From assembly GCF_035594125.1 (NCBI RefSeq), contig NC_087173.1, positions 4,180,486 to 4,244,485 of the forward strand: a DNA stretch of 64,000 bases, written 5' to 3'. Shown one piece after another: positions 26,748 to 49,239 of the stretch. This DNA comes from Scylla paramamosain (lineage: Eukaryota > Arthropoda > Malacostraca > Decapoda > Portunidae). A program made the translations under genes and the position numbers. Under the pieces are notes generated by a model. It was not told where the DNA came from and searched no databases. It saw nothing but the letters and a program-made list of their open reading frames with translations. Within the stretch, counting starts at the first letter, position 1. Each line of letters opens with the position of its first letter.

Positions 26748-26750
<3 letters not shown>
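26331..26750. other. Spacer without a recognised gene
   Basis: Contains a degenerate GGCAGGGGA-type purine patch near 26575-26635. Confidence 0.5.

Positions 26751-26836
<86 letters not shown>
26751..26836. repeat. (GA)n microsatellite
   Basis: 43 perfect copies. Confidence 0.98.
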
Positions 26837-26839
<3 letters not shown>

Positions 26840-26919
26840 TGGGGGGTTATTAATTTCAAATATGATGGTAAAACTAAATCTTGGCATTCAACTCAATTTT
26901 TTTCTCGTTGTAGGTCTGG

Positions 26920-28549
<1,630 letters not shown>

Positions 28550-28880
28550 TTTACGTTAAACATTTACATAAGGAGCGAGACAATACTCATTCTCTACCTG
28601 ACTAAGAAAATCGAGAACTCTTTGCGTACGTTTGGAAAATGTCTCATTTAACCAATTTAGGAATTATTTTTCTTTGCATCAAGGAGTGAGATAGAAAACG
28701 ATGAATCACACACATTACTCGACCAAGAAAATAAAAAAATTCCTATAAGCATCTTTTAGAAATACGTACAAACCAATCGATAAATTTAAGGATGAATCAT
28801 CTACACAAGAGAATGAGATAGAGAGCGAGGAAACACAAACGTTCCTGCACCAGAGAATGAGATAGAGAATAAAAATGCTC
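28550..28880. repeat. Decayed tandem array, ~110-127 bp unit
   Basis: GGAGCGAGACAAT / GGAGTGAGATAG / GAGAATGAGATAG landmarks at 28572, 28683 and 28809 are each accompanied by an ACGTGCAAACCAAT-like or GACCAAGAAAAT-like segment. Confidence 0.5.
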
Positions 28881-29086
28881 TTATGATCTCACCCCTCTTA
28901 ACCTGACCAAGAACACTTCACTCTCACTCCAACTCACGACTCCCTGCCAACAACATCCATCGCGACTGACGTAAGCATTCCCTTGCGATCTTAAGCCATT
29001 ACTGTACAGAGAGAGAGGAGTCGGATCCCTTAACACTAAAACTTCGGCTATTGCAATCCTCTTCTCTGTCGGAGCTCGGGTGTTTT

Positions 29087-29088
<2 letters not shown>

Positions 29089-29140
<52 letters not shown>
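29089..29140. repeat. (GT)n microsatellite
   Basis: 26 perfect copies, 40 bp before a (TC)n. Confidence 0.98.
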
Positions 29141-29144
<4 letters not shown>

Positions 29145-29176
29145 GATAGTGACTGAATATCCATCCGAACTCTGAT

Positions 29177-29288
<112 letters not shown>

Positions 29289-29446
29289 GCATGCGAGAGA
29301 TGACTCAAAAGGCTTCACTTCCAATTTTTTCAAAGTCCCGTCAGCTTTTTTTTCTTTTTTTGCGTGATGGTTTTGCTCTTATCCTTCGAAACGGTTATTA
29401 TGAGAACGAGACGGAGCTTCAATTCAAGGCTTCCAATCATTCTGCA

Positions 29447-29856
<410 letters not shown>

Positions 29857-29929
<73 letters not shown>
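29857..29929. repeat. (AG)n microsatellite, first of three
   Basis: About 36 copies; attached to the dispersed repeat copy at 29930-29981. Confidence 0.98.
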
Positions 29930-29932
<3 letters not shown>

Positions 29933-29977
29933 AACGTTTTACATTAGTGAGAATTTCCATATAGTGATATATCTTGC

Positions 29978-29981
<4 letters not shown>
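29930..29981 (-). repeat. Dispersed ~52 bp repeat, copy A, ends in (CT)n
   Basis: On the minus strand this runs from TTTAGCAAG to AAAACGTTTATT and directly into (CT)n (29857-29929). It matches 41178-41235 with one 5-base gap and seven differences in 44 aligned bases, all of them transitions. Confidence 0.75.

Positions 29982-29983
<2 letters not shown>

Positions 29984-30069
<86 letters not shown>
29984..30069. repeat. (GA)n microsatellite, second of three
   Basis: 43 perfect copies. Confidence 0.98.
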
Positions 30070-30072
<3 letters not shown>

Positions 30073-30123
30073 AAATGAAATAAACGTAATAAAGATTGAA
30101 AATAAAGCACAAAAATCAAATTG

Positions 30124-30126
<3 letters not shown>

Positions 30127-30185
<59 letters not shown>
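30127..30185. repeat. (AG)n microsatellite, third of three
   Basis: About 29 copies; spacers in this trio are both ~55 bp. Confidence 0.98.
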
Positions 30186-30189
<4 letters not shown>

Positions 30190-30819
30190 TAAATAGAATT
30201 ACAGAGGAGGGTGAGAGAGCCAGGAGGCGGTGGGTAAATGCTCACTTTAAACTTGTGATGGGTGAAAACAAAGCTTGTTTTGCCGTAGCGCCTCGACGGA
30301 AGCGCAGAAAAGCTTATGGGGACTTCCTATAGACTTTGATAAGCTACGAGACGAGCAAAGTTTAATTGGCACACAAATGTAGCGGCGAGATTATTTTATT
30401 TTGGAGCTTTATTATTCATTCCATTACTGTGAAAACTGATAAAAAAATAAATATGTTTGCTGTATGTGTTAGTATTTTTTTTTCTTTCTCTGTGATGTTT
30501 CAGAAAAAAAAGAATCGTTGGCTGTTATTCTTTCACAGTCGCTGAAAAAAATACGAATATGTTAATATTTTTATTACCGTGTTCTGAGAGATGCTTACCT
30601 CGCATAATTTATCTAGCAAAGATTTATTTTCTATGATACCTGATGAAAAGTGCACGTTTTTGTTCTGCCTTTTTGTTGTTGTTTTTTATAGCACGCAATC
30701 ATCTCCATGCATCCGGTTACCGTAACGTTTTCCTTTGTGATCTTAACTAGAAAATATATTTTTATGAAACGGTTTCCTGGTAGAAGTCTCGTCAATGACT
30801 TTAACTAAGTCAAAGTTTT
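30186..30819. other. AT-rich spacer
   Basis: Possible older copies of the 30.8-31.15 kb minisatellite. No gene. Confidence 0.5.
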
Positions 30820-31150
30820 GCGTCCCTGTGACATTGTCTGAAAAGAAAAAGAAGCGCGTGTTTGCCTTTCCCTCTTCTGTATAACAGTTTATGGTAAAAA
30901 AGAGGAACACCTGTCTTATTTTTTTTAGTTTAGTTTGCGTCTCTCTGACATTTACTGAAAACGGGAGCATCTGCTAACTCTCTTTTTATTTCTAGATTAC
31001 GCCTCTATGATATATGCTGACAAAATGAAGCCTTTTTCCGACTCTATAACATTTACTGATGAAAGAAGCACCTGTTTGATGTTTTTTTTTCTTTTTCTGT
31101 GACATTGACTGATAAAAAGAAGCACACTTGGTTGTCTCTGTTTCTGTATT
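30820..31150. repeat. Decayed minisatellite, ~40-65 bp unit, six copies
   Basis: TCTGTGACATTTACTGATAA-like cores, each followed by an AAAAGAAGCACCTG-like segment and a T-rich spacer, lie near 30825, 30875, 30940, 31002, 31042 and 31095. Less certain copies may extend up to ~30480. Confidence 0.6.

Positions 31151-33360
<2,210 letters not shown>

Positions 33361-33442
<82 letters not shown>
33361..33442. repeat. (GA)n, left arm of an inverted pair
   Basis: 41 copies; complementary to the (TC)n 59 bp downstream. Confidence 0.98.
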
Positions 33443-33445
<3 letters not shown>

Positions 33446-33500
33446 AAGATCATAATCCTCTTTTGATTCCAAGCTTTTCCTGTTTTTGCTTTCTCCATGC

Positions 33501-34331
<831 letters not shown>

Positions 34332-34439
34332 CATCCTTTCATCCCTCTCTTCTCACATCCATCCCTCTTTCCCTCCCATTTATCCATTCCTCTCTCACTT
34401 TCCCATTCCTTTCCTCTCTCCCTTCCCTCCCCTCCTTCC

Positions 34440-34705
34440 CCCCCCTGACTTCGATCCCAACCTCACCTGCTACACATTGACCCAAACTGATCGGCAAGGT
34501 GAGTAAGGCAGGGCAGGCAATCCGCTTAAAAGTTTGTAAACAGGTCATATTATCGCAGTTCTTGAGGATTACTTCGGCGGTTTCTTCCCCTGCAGCTCCC
34601 GAGACCCTCACAAATTGGGCGCCTGGCAGCACACCACCGCCAGGCCGCCCCGATAACACCCGCATCCCACGCCCTGGTGCAACTATCTTGTGGCGATTTG
34701 CATAG
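34440..34705 (+). other. GC-richer island with a possible 97 bp intron
   Basis: A strong donor (AAG|GTGAGTAAG, 34499) and a strong acceptor (TTCTTCCCCTGCAG, ends 34595) would define a 97 bp intron. One frame stays open across the join and ends at TAG near 34705 (C-terminus PRPGATILWRFA). The frame is proline-rich and unrecognised. The island interrupts pyrimidine-rich DNA. Confidence 0.2.
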
Positions 34706-34726
34706 CGTTTTTCAGACTATTTGCAT
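34696..34726 (+). promoter_or_regulatory. Two octamer motifs (ATTTGCAT), 23 bp apart
   Basis: Perfect ATTTGCAT sites lie at 34696-34703 and 34719-34726. The octamer is the classic binding site of POU-domain factors. It is only a sequence match; no promoter is established nearby. Confidence 0.3.
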
Positions 34727-34760
34727 ATTCCGAAGGGGGAGTCACTTAGATGATTGAGCA

Positions 34761-34763
<3 letters not shown>

Positions 34764-34839
<76 letters not shown>
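34764..34839. repeat. (GA)n microsatellite
   Basis: 38 perfect copies. Confidence 0.98.
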
Positions 34840-34843
<4 letters not shown>

Positions 34844-34915
34844 TACTGAATTATCGTTATTTTATATTGGCTTTTTTTCAATAGTTTTATATTGAACGTA
34901 AAACTTAAAGCCTTG

Positions 34916-34919
<4 letters not shown>

Positions 34920-35000
<81 letters not shown>
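34920..35000. repeat. (GA)n microsatellite attached to dispersed repeat copy A
   Basis: About 40 copies. Confidence 0.98.
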
Positions 35001-35003
<3 letters not shown>

Positions 35004-35011
35004 AAGTAAAA

Positions 35012-35102
35012 ACACAGCGTAACCCAAAAAGCAAGAACATATATCCATCTTACTAATTTTCCCAGACGGTCAGCGGACAATCTTGCATCTGGCTTCATTA
35101 TT
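35012..35102 (-). repeat. Dispersed ~88 bp repeat, copy A (minus orientation), ends in (CT)n
   Basis: On the minus strand this reads from AATAATGAAGCCAGATGCAA to GTTACGCTGTG and then runs into (CT)n (34920-35000 as GA on the plus strand). It matches copy B (36909-36996) at roughly 94%: by eye about five transitions and one 2-base gap. Both translate to a shared KPDARLSADRL...KLVRWI string, but this is too short to claim as a gene. Confidence 0.85.
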
Positions 35103-35157
35103 CTTAGTCGTGCGTGGATCACTGTATAATTTTTCAACGCCCGCCTGTGACACCCCT

Positions 35158-35196
35158 GAGGAGGAGGAGGAGGAGGAGGAGGAGGAGGAGGAGGAG
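35158..35196. repeat. (GAG)n repeat
   Basis: 13 perfect copies. Confidence 0.97.
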
Positions 35197-35665
35197 TCTT
35201 TTTCAGCCTCAAAATGTTGCTTGCAGGTTTTCTCCGGTGAGATTTATGACTTAGTTTGAGGAATTGGGTTGTTTTTAGAGTCACACCTGCGAGATTTTAT
35301 TTTACTGTTTTTTTTTTATTATTATTATTATTTCCTTGAACACACGCGATAAAATAAGAAACTCGTAACTTACACGTGTTTTTTTTTTTTTTGTGACTGC
35401 TCTGTCGCAAGTCAAGTAGTTGTAAAAGCTGGTGTGATATTGCAAGTTTTTTTTTTCCTCCTCCCCTTCCTTCATACCTTGAGTCCCGCTGCTGAAAGTG
35501 GAATAAGAGGGAAAGGTGAGAGTTTTAGATGTGTTTGTGAGTAATGTGACGAAGTGTGGAGAAGTGAGAGGGAGAGTGAAAGAAGAGAGACAGAGAAAGA
35601 AGGAGAGGTGAACGCACAAGGCATTTAGGACGTATTGAAATCTTGGCATGAGAAAAGTGAGAGAA

Positions 35666-35668
<3 letters not shown>
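35197..35668. other. Spacer without a recognised gene
   Basis: T-runs, then purine-rich from 35500 into (AG)n. Confidence 0.55.

Positions 35669-35714
<46 letters not shown>
35669..35714. repeat. (AG)n microsatellite
   Basis: 23 perfect copies. Confidence 0.98.
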
Positions 35715-35717
<3 letters not shown>

Positions 35718-35832
35718 GAGGAAGAGGAGATGAAAATAAAGGAGGAGAGAATGAAGAAAAATGAGGAGGAAAGTATGAGGGAAAAGTTTTCTTGTAACTT
35801 ATTTGGTTCACCACCACATCCGACACCGCAAC

Positions 35833-36662
<830 letters not shown>

Positions 36663-36747
36663 CCTGTTTGTTCATTCCAGTGCGTGTGTGGGAGATAGAA
36701 ACCATCAACCTTGCGTTTTTATTGCTCTGGAACTTTTTTCCCCGGTT

Positions 36748-36884
<137 letters not shown>

Positions 36885-36908
36885 CAGTCGTATCTAATAA
36901 TTCACCTG

Positions 36909-37138
<230 letters not shown>

Positions 37139-37270
37139 CGCCAGTCCTATCTAAGCCACAAACAAGACTTTCCCCATCGCTTCCCATCCTCGCCCTGACG
37201 CATCAAGACCAAGTCCCTTCCGCCCAGGGCATGTTTAATAATCAAAGGAACCACCACCTTCCCTTTCTCC

Positions 37271-37358
37271 CCTGCACGACCCTGCCACGAACCCCTGCAC
37301 GACCCCAGCACGACCCCAGTACGACCCCCTGGCACTACCCCCTGTGACGACCCCACAG
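37271..37358. repeat. GC-rich minisatellite, ~12 bp unit (ACGACCCC)
   Basis: CACGACCCC or a variant occurs about seven times with 10-14 bp spacing. It is one of the few C-rich tandem repeats in this AT-rich window. Confidence 0.65.
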
Positions 37359-37923
37359 GAGGCAGGGTACCCGACTCCAGTAACCCATTACGCCCTAACG
37401 ATCTAGGCTTCTCTTTACGGTCTCCTCGTAGCACAACACTTGCCGTTACTTGAGGCCTGTGCGCGGCGTTATTGCAGATTTCCCTCGTGTGTCTATACGG
37501 TTATTTTATTAAAAGACGCCGCGACAGTCCCTCCCATCCCTCCTTTTCCTTCTCCCTCCTTCCTCTCCTTCCGCTAACCAACTTATTCATTTTTTTTTCC
37601 TTCTCTCCTGGAACTCCACCCTCACTATCTGGCCTCGGGAGAGTACCAGTCGGAAAACAAGTGATGGAATGTCCTGGGAGAGGCATAAAACACTTCCGCA
37701 TCCCCCAGGAGAGAGTACGGAGGCGGCTGGGGTCAGGAAAAACGGCGACACAAGAAGGGCATGATGGACAGCCCGTGGCGCGGGCCTAATGCAAAGGGCG
37801 GGGCGGACACTACTGGCGAAATATTGCATCTCCCGATCTTGCGTGCGGTGGAGGGGAGGTGGAGGGAGAGGTGTGGGTGAGCTTTTCCGTGTCCTGTAAT
37901 GTTCTGGAGGGATGAAGAAGTGA

Positions 37924-37956
37924 TGGTGGTGGTGGTGGTGGTGGTGGTGGTGGTGG
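37924..37956. repeat. (GGT)n repeat
   Basis: 11 copies. Confidence 0.97.
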
Positions 37957-38229
37957 ACACAAACTTTTTTGAAGCTTGTAGAAAATGGGTTAAGTGGAGG
38001 AGGGAAGGGTAGAGGAGGAGCAGGAGGAGGAGGAAGGAAGACAGCATGCACTTTTCCCAAACTTGAAGAAGATAGGGAGAGTAGAGGAGGAGGAGAAGGA
38101 AAAAGAGAAATTTTTACCTTTTGAAGTTCCCAGCAGATAAATTTCGAGAGCAACATTTCTTAAACGCCACATCTAACTTTTACCATTATCATTAAACGCA
38201 GGGGACGTGTTTGAACTTTACCTGGATAC

Positions 38230-38234
<5 letters not shown>

Positions 38235-38260
<26 letters not shown>
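38235..38260. repeat. (CA)n microsatellite, short
   Basis: 13 copies. Confidence 0.97.
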
Positions 38261-38665
38261 GTGGAGACAGTAGGTACGCATACATTTTTCAAGGGAAATT
38301 GGATGGAAAAATGCAGAAGGTCCCCCGCTGGCTGTAAAAAGAGACTCCCGTGAGCAATTGTTTTACCCACGCTGATATTTATAGTAACAAGGCGGGATTA
38401 AGGACGCCACTAGTGTACTGCTGTGTGCATGGCTTTGTTCCCTTTTTCCCTCGCCCGGCTTTGCTCCGCTCCCCCTTCTCCCATCCTGCTCCCACCCTCC
38501 TCCCATTCGCCAGCTTTGCATCACTCCCCAGTTCGCCTGCCTGCCTCTGCTTCCCTCCCAATAGTGTGTTTTAAGGCAGGATGACACAGTTGCAAGGACG
38601 TTCCTGGCTAAGTTAATACTGCTAATTGAAGGGACTCAATTCTCGTACACTGCAAAAACTGAAGA

Positions 38666-38780
38666 GTGGTGGTGGTGGTGGTGGTGCTGGTGGTGGTGGT
38701 GGTGGTGGTGGTACATAGTGATAATAGTAATAGTGGATGTATTAATAGCAGTAGTAGTAGTAGTAGTAATAGTAGTAACA

Positions 38781-38823
<43 letters not shown>

Positions 38824-38838
38824 TAATAATAATAATAA
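38666..38838. repeat. Compound (GGT)n ... (TAG)n(AAT)n
   Basis: GGT tract with one GCT change (38666-38712), then TAG units grading into AAT. Confidence 0.95.
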
Positions 38839-38961
38839 AAATAAAATAATGACATTGATTATGAATATTACGTTTATTATTAAAAATCCAATAAAGACAG
38901 AAAATTTCAGACCGTTGTTAAATGAACCTTGAATGAAGAGTAAAATGTGTGTTCAGTCAAT

Positions 38962-39093
<132 letters not shown>

Positions 39094-39138
39094 TTATTCA
39101 GCATCCGCTTTCAAATTTAGATGAAAATACCTATCGTT

Positions 39139-39140
<2 letters not shown>

Positions 39141-39215
<75 letters not shown>
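39141..39215. repeat. (AG)n microsatellite
   Basis: About 37 copies. Confidence 0.98.
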
Positions 39216-39220
<5 letters not shown>

Positions 39221-39322
39221 ACGACCCAGAAAGTCGTCCTGATGATGTGTATGTGTGTTAAATTACGGCCTAGATTGATTGCTTCTGTACCTTTTCTGTG
39301 TCACGGAAATTCGTTTTAGCAT

Positions 39323-39323
<1 letters not shown>

Positions 39324-39404
<81 letters not shown>
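39324..39404. repeat. (AG)n microsatellite
   Basis: About 40 copies. Confidence 0.98.
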
Positions 39405-39408
<4 letters not shown>

Positions 39409-39685
39409 CATTGGATCTTGTTTGTTGTGAGTGTAGCTTTAATTATCGTTGCTCGGCTTTCTTTCACTCTCTCTCTCTCTCTCTTTTTTTTCAATCTTTT
39501 TTTCCTCCCTTTATCACATTCATTCGTTAGTGTTTGTTGTTGATGCTGATAGTGCGTCCGTTTGCTTTGACTGGTCGATGCCCGTTTTTTTGTTGATGGT
39601 ATTGCTGGAAGCCTGTGTTGATTTTATTCTTAACTAGGTTTTTTTTTTTTAAGTTATTGTTTTGTTTTGTATTCCTCTTACGTCA

Positions 39686-39725
39686 ACCACCACCACCACC
39701 ACCACCACTACTACTACTACTACTA
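39686..39725. repeat. Compound (CCA)n(CTA)n
   Basis: The same CAC-to-TAC type switch as at 26217-26330. Confidence 0.95.
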
Positions 39726-39914
39726 TACGTTTCCATAGTGATACCTCCTGGTCGATCTTTAGTTGTTTACTTTATTTTTTTTTTCTTGCTTCCGTGGTTT
39801 AGCAAGTGAATGTGAGGAAGAAACAGACATAGACCGACAGTTGCCCTGCACATGTACCGTTCTTGATTCTAACGGGACGAGAATGTCTTGTTATGGCGTC
39901 AAAATTTAATGAAT

Positions 39915-39962
39915 CAGTCAGTCAGTCAGTCAGTCAGTCAGTCAGTCAGTCAGTCAGTCAGT
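39915..39962. repeat. (CAGT)n tetranucleotide repeat
   Basis: 12 perfect copies, the cleanest tetranucleotide repeat in the window. Confidence 0.97.
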
Positions 39963-41144
<1,182 letters not shown>

Positions 41145-41177
41145 CAGAGGCAATTTCGCTTTTACTTTTCTAGTTTG

Positions 41178-41380
<203 letters not shown>

Positions 41381-41621
41381 GATCCCATTGTTGGGCTAAT
41401 TGGGCACCGATCTTTTTGCTTCTTTTATCTTTTGAATTGTAGTGAAATGAAGCATTTAATTTTTATCTCTTTTTTTTTTGCTTGTGTGAAATGAATTGTT
41501 TTATATATATATTTTTTTCCCCGCCTCTCGCACACAGGTGAAGTAATTATTGTGCTGGAAAATGAGACCAGGTGTATTGAGCATCAGGTGACCACAAACG
41601 GCTGTATCTCACGGGCGAAAT

Positions 41622-41653
41622 AGAGGAGGAGGAGGAGGAGGAGGAGGAGGAGA
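41622..41653. repeat. (GAG)n repeat
   Basis: About 10 copies. Confidence 0.95.
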
Positions 41654-41689
41654 GGCACGGTGAAAGCGCAGGTAAAGAGAGGGAAGGAA

Positions 41690-43439
41690 TACACTTTCAT
41701 ATCTCGCTCTTTCATCCTCCCATTTTGCATCCCATCCTTTTTTTTTTCTCTCTCTCTCTTTTGCCCATATTACAGTCTCTTTCTTCCCCTTTTCTTCTTT
41801 TATCTTTCATCTTTTTGCATCCCATTCTCCTTTCACTCTCATTTCTTGTCTATCAGTGTCTTTTCAGAGTTTCTTTTCTGTTCCTTTTTTTTTTTTTACT
41901 GTATGAGAGGAAAAGATTGGAATGATATGGTTTTGCGTCATTCTTTCCTCTTGTTGCATTTAATTCTTCTATTCTTTCTCTTTCTCGCTTTTCTCGTCTA
42001 CCAGTCTCTCTCCACACAGTTTTCCCTCCCTTTTTTTCCTTCATATCCTGTTCATGAAAGGAAAATAAAAAAAGCGTTGAAAATTGATTTATCTTCAGTC
42101 TTTCATCTTTTTTTTCCATCCTTTTTTTTTTTGTTGTTTTTTCTTCCATCTGCCGTTTGTTTTGATTTAGTTTTCCACACTTTCCCATCCTTTACCCTTT
42201 CCGTGGAACCAGATGTGAAAAGAGGTTAAAAAAAGGATGAAATTGGACGTTTCTTTAATCTTCCATGTTTTTTGCATCCCACACTTCTTCTTTTAACCCT
42301 TTTTTTTCCTGCTATCGATGTCTTTCCACGTAATTTATCTTTTTTTTTCCTTCCTATACCCTACCCATGAAAACAACGGGAAAAGTGGTAAACAATAATT
42401 TTTCCTCCGTCCTTTCTTCTTTCGCATCCTATTTTGTTTTTTGTACCATTCCATCTCGTCTATCAATCTCTCTCTTCTTGTAGTGTTTTTATCTTTTCTT
42501 TCCTATACTCTGTCCATGAAATCAGAGAAGTTTAAAAATTCTTCTTCATTTGCATTCCGTCATTCTTTATTCCCGCGTCGCCTCGTACTCCAGTCTTTTC
42601 TTGGTTTTCTTTCTTTTTTTCTCATTTTCTCTCTTTTCCATCCTGATTTTACTTTCATTTCCTTCTATTCCTTCTCTTCCTTCCTTTCTCCTTATCCGTC
42701 TTTTTCTCCTCTACTCTCCTTTCTCATCTCCTCTTCTTTTCGTACGTTTTTATCTTTTTGTCTTTTCCTCTCTTTTCACCTCATATCCTCTCCTTCCCCT
42801 TTCATTCCACTCCTTTGCTTTCAGTTTCCCATTTCCTCACCTGCTTTCATCTCTCCTCTTCCTCTCACTTATCTTTTCCTGTCATTTCTCATTTCTTTCC
42901 CCTCTATTCGTCCGTTTCCTCTTTCTCCCTCATTTACTTTCCGTTTCTCCTCTCTTTTCTTCATTTCCCCTCATTCCGCTTTCATTTATCTTCCTTTCCC
43001 TCATATTCCCTCTCCTCGGTTATCTTTATCTCTTCTTCTTCTCTTCTTTTTTCTTTTTTTGTATTTCCCCCTTTTCCTGTTTTCTCTTTTCTTCCTTTAA
43101 TTTTTGGTTTTCCTGTCTCTTCCTCTCATTTTCCCTTCCCTTCGTTTCCATTCCTCTCATTTCTTTTTACTTTCACCTTTTTTCGCCCACTTTTATCTCG
43201 TCTCTTCCTCTCCTTTCACATCTTTTCTTCTCTTTTCGTTAACAGTTTCTTTTCTCTGCTTTGTTTTTTTATTTCTCTCTTCCCCTCATTCTCTTTATAC
43301 TTTTCTCTTTTCCTTTCTCCTCGCCTATTTTTATCTCCATCTTTTCACCGCTTTTTTTTGCTTTTCCTCTCTCTCTTCCCCTGATTTCCCCTTCCTTTAC
43401 CCTCTTCCCTTTCCCTCCCCTTCCTCTCCTCTCCCGCAG
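41690..43439. other. ~1.75 kb polypyrimidine region
   Basis: The plus strand is almost entirely T/C, with a decayed ~150 bp array in its first half and TTTCCTCTC-type text after 42570. The long FFSLPSF frames (up to 230 codons) are composition artefacts: several frames are open at once and they use almost only F, S, L and P. Confidence 0.75.
41700..42570. repeat. Decayed tandem array, period ~148-163 bp, in polypyrimidine DNA
   Basis: Two landmarks recur in order. The first, a CCTGTTCATGAAAG-like motif followed by an A-rich stretch, is at about 41899, 42047, 42195, 42358 and 42508 (spacings 148, 148, 163, 150). The second, TTTGCATCCCATTC-like, is at about 41811, 41953, 42268, 42422 and 42549. 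Copies are strongly diverged and surrounded by T/C runs. Confidence 0.7.
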
Positions 43440-43518
43440 GAAAGGTTGCCACGCGGAGAAAAGTCACCATTTTTGCTCACCATTCACACGGAAAACCCGC
43501 CTCTTCCTTTAATATCAA
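43440..43518 (+). other. Candidate 79 bp exon at the end of the polypyrimidine region
   Basis: CCTCTCCCGCAG ends at 43439 after a long pyrimidine tract, and a donor-like GTGAGG begins at 43519. One frame (start ERLPRGEKSPFLLTIHTE) is open throughout. The base composition differs from the surrounding T/C DNA. Not recognised as any protein. Confidence 0.15.
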
Positions 43519-43757
43519 GTGAGGGGAAGTGAGAAGTAAAGCACTTTTCTGCCCCAACTTGTGTGCCTCCCTTGTTAGCGCTGGCCGTGTGTTCCCGCGC
43601 TGTTGTGATGCCATTTTTCTGAGGCTTTGTGCAAGGGAAGGGGGGAAGAGCGGGGAAGGGGAAGGAATGAAAAAAAGAGTGGGTATGCATAGTTTTCATT
43701 CCGTGTGGCTTATCGTCTAATATTCAACATGCTGAGTCGAGTCAATTTCTGTCAGGT

Positions 43758-43898
<141 letters not shown>

Positions 43899-43939
43899 TT
43901 CACAGACAATCTTATTTATTCAAACTATAAAAGAAAAAG

Positions 43940-44102
<163 letters not shown>

Positions 44103-44200
44103 ATTTATTTTTTTTTTTTCGATAGGTTTTTATTTATTTATTTATTTTTATTCGCTTGTTACGAAATGAACTAGTACTGGGTGTCGGCGCGCACCTGTCT

Positions 44201-45779
<1,579 letters not shown>

Positions 45780-46036
45780 CGCGTCGCTTAACACTTCCTT
45801 ACTTCTTCCCGGATTCAATCACCTTAAAAGCACCTGCATATGTATGTATGTATTTATGTAGCAGCATCTTTATTGAAGTATTTATCTCGAGGATTTGTTG
45901 TAGGGTATAAGGCAATTTTATGGTAAGAAAAATATAAACATTTCACAATGTCCTCTCTGCATCGGGTTTAATTCACTATAAAACCACATGGATATACGTG
46001 CTGCACAACCTGGTGATGTTTTTTTATTTATTTTGT

Positions 46037-46075
<39 letters not shown>

Positions 46076-46400
46076 TTTGTTTATTTTATATTTTTTGTCA
46101 ATGGTATCTTTTCAAAGGATAAAAGATAAAATTAAGGCGAGGAATGCCGGTCATGTCAGATTTTCATTTGCTTTTCCACATCCTTAAAAGCACTTGGATT
46201 AGAAATATAACAAAATTAGTATTAATATTTAATTCTATTGAGTGTTGAGGACATTAGATATTTAAAAAGAAACTTTATGCACATACTTATCCTTACTTTT
46301 CTGCCACATTGTAATCACCTTAAAAGTGCAGCGTTTAGAAATTATAACGAAATCAATAATGTATATATTTTTCAAGGAATATTCATCAAGATTTTTAGGA
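45780..46400. repeat. Decayed tandem array, irregular ~134-206 bp spacing
   Basis: ATCACCTTAAAAGCACCTGC or variants lie at about 45818, 45971, 46177 and 46311. The last two share a longer TAGAAATATAACAAAAT-like extension. Confidence 0.5.
46020..46084. repeat. (TTTA)n repeat
   Basis: About 11 near-perfect copies. Confidence 0.95.
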
Positions 46401-46709
46401 AGAGGGAATAAAGTATATAGGAAAACCCAAAGAATTCTTCAAATAATATTATTGTAAGCCTAGTATCTTTGCTTAAGGAATTAGGTAAGGAACAGTAGAC
46501 AGGTTTAAGAGGAGAAAATCTTGGCTAATGCAGCGGTAATACAAAAATGGAAAGGTAAGTCAGGCTGGGACGTGATTTCCGACTAGAGGTAATGAGACGA
46601 TCAGGGAAAGGTCGAGTGGACAAGTACCGGAGCATTCACGTAAGTCTCTGCAATCTTTACCTCCTTACCTGTGGGTCTGCTTCTGCTTGCCTGAGGGGGA
46701 GAGGAACAC

Positions 46710-46850
46710 GCAACACCACCATTTTACTTTATTCAAACTCTCCTTCGCTTTTGAAATAATACACCATTTTATTAGTAGTTCAAAATATTACTGCTACCAT
46801 TTTATTTTATTCACTCACCTTTCCCTTTGAATTATTACAGAAAATACGAT
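46710..46850. repeat. Decayed duplication, ~78 bp offset
   Basis: ACCATTTTACTTTATTCA (46718) and ACCATTTTATTTTATTCA (46796) are each followed by a CTC...CTTTTGAA-like segment. A weaker copy lies between them. Confidence 0.5.
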
Positions 46851-47418
<568 letters not shown>

Positions 47419-47654
47419 TATGTGAAATTGTTGTTATTTTCGATATTTGCTTCCTTTTATTATTATTTTTGAGTTTTCTTAATGGTTTGGAAACGTTACT
47501 TCTGGAATACCAAACCCTAAGCATTTTGGTTCTAATGTTGACATCTGTGTGAGCAAAACCAAAAAGTTTGACATAAAAGGTGTGGAAAATTTTTGTTTAT
47601 ACTAAAGCTGCCAGCAGGATTATCATTATTTTAAAAATTGCTGAAGTTTTAGTT

Positions 47655-47812
<158 letters not shown>

Positions 47813-47961
47813 TAATAATAAAAAAAAATCGAATATACTGTTTCAAACTTCATAGAATGTAATATAGATTATTTCATTGCTAGAAAAAAAAAAGAAGTGC
47901 CTTCTGAAATTTATGCAAATTTCAACTCATGTTATTTTAAGAGTAGGCATTTTGAACCACT

Positions 47962-49239
<1,278 letters not shown>

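Noticed and set aside
42441..43384. Overlapping frames of 190-230 codons (F/S/L/P-rich)
   Set aside because: All three plus-strand frames are open because the DNA is nearly pure T/C; composition explains them and there are no motifs.
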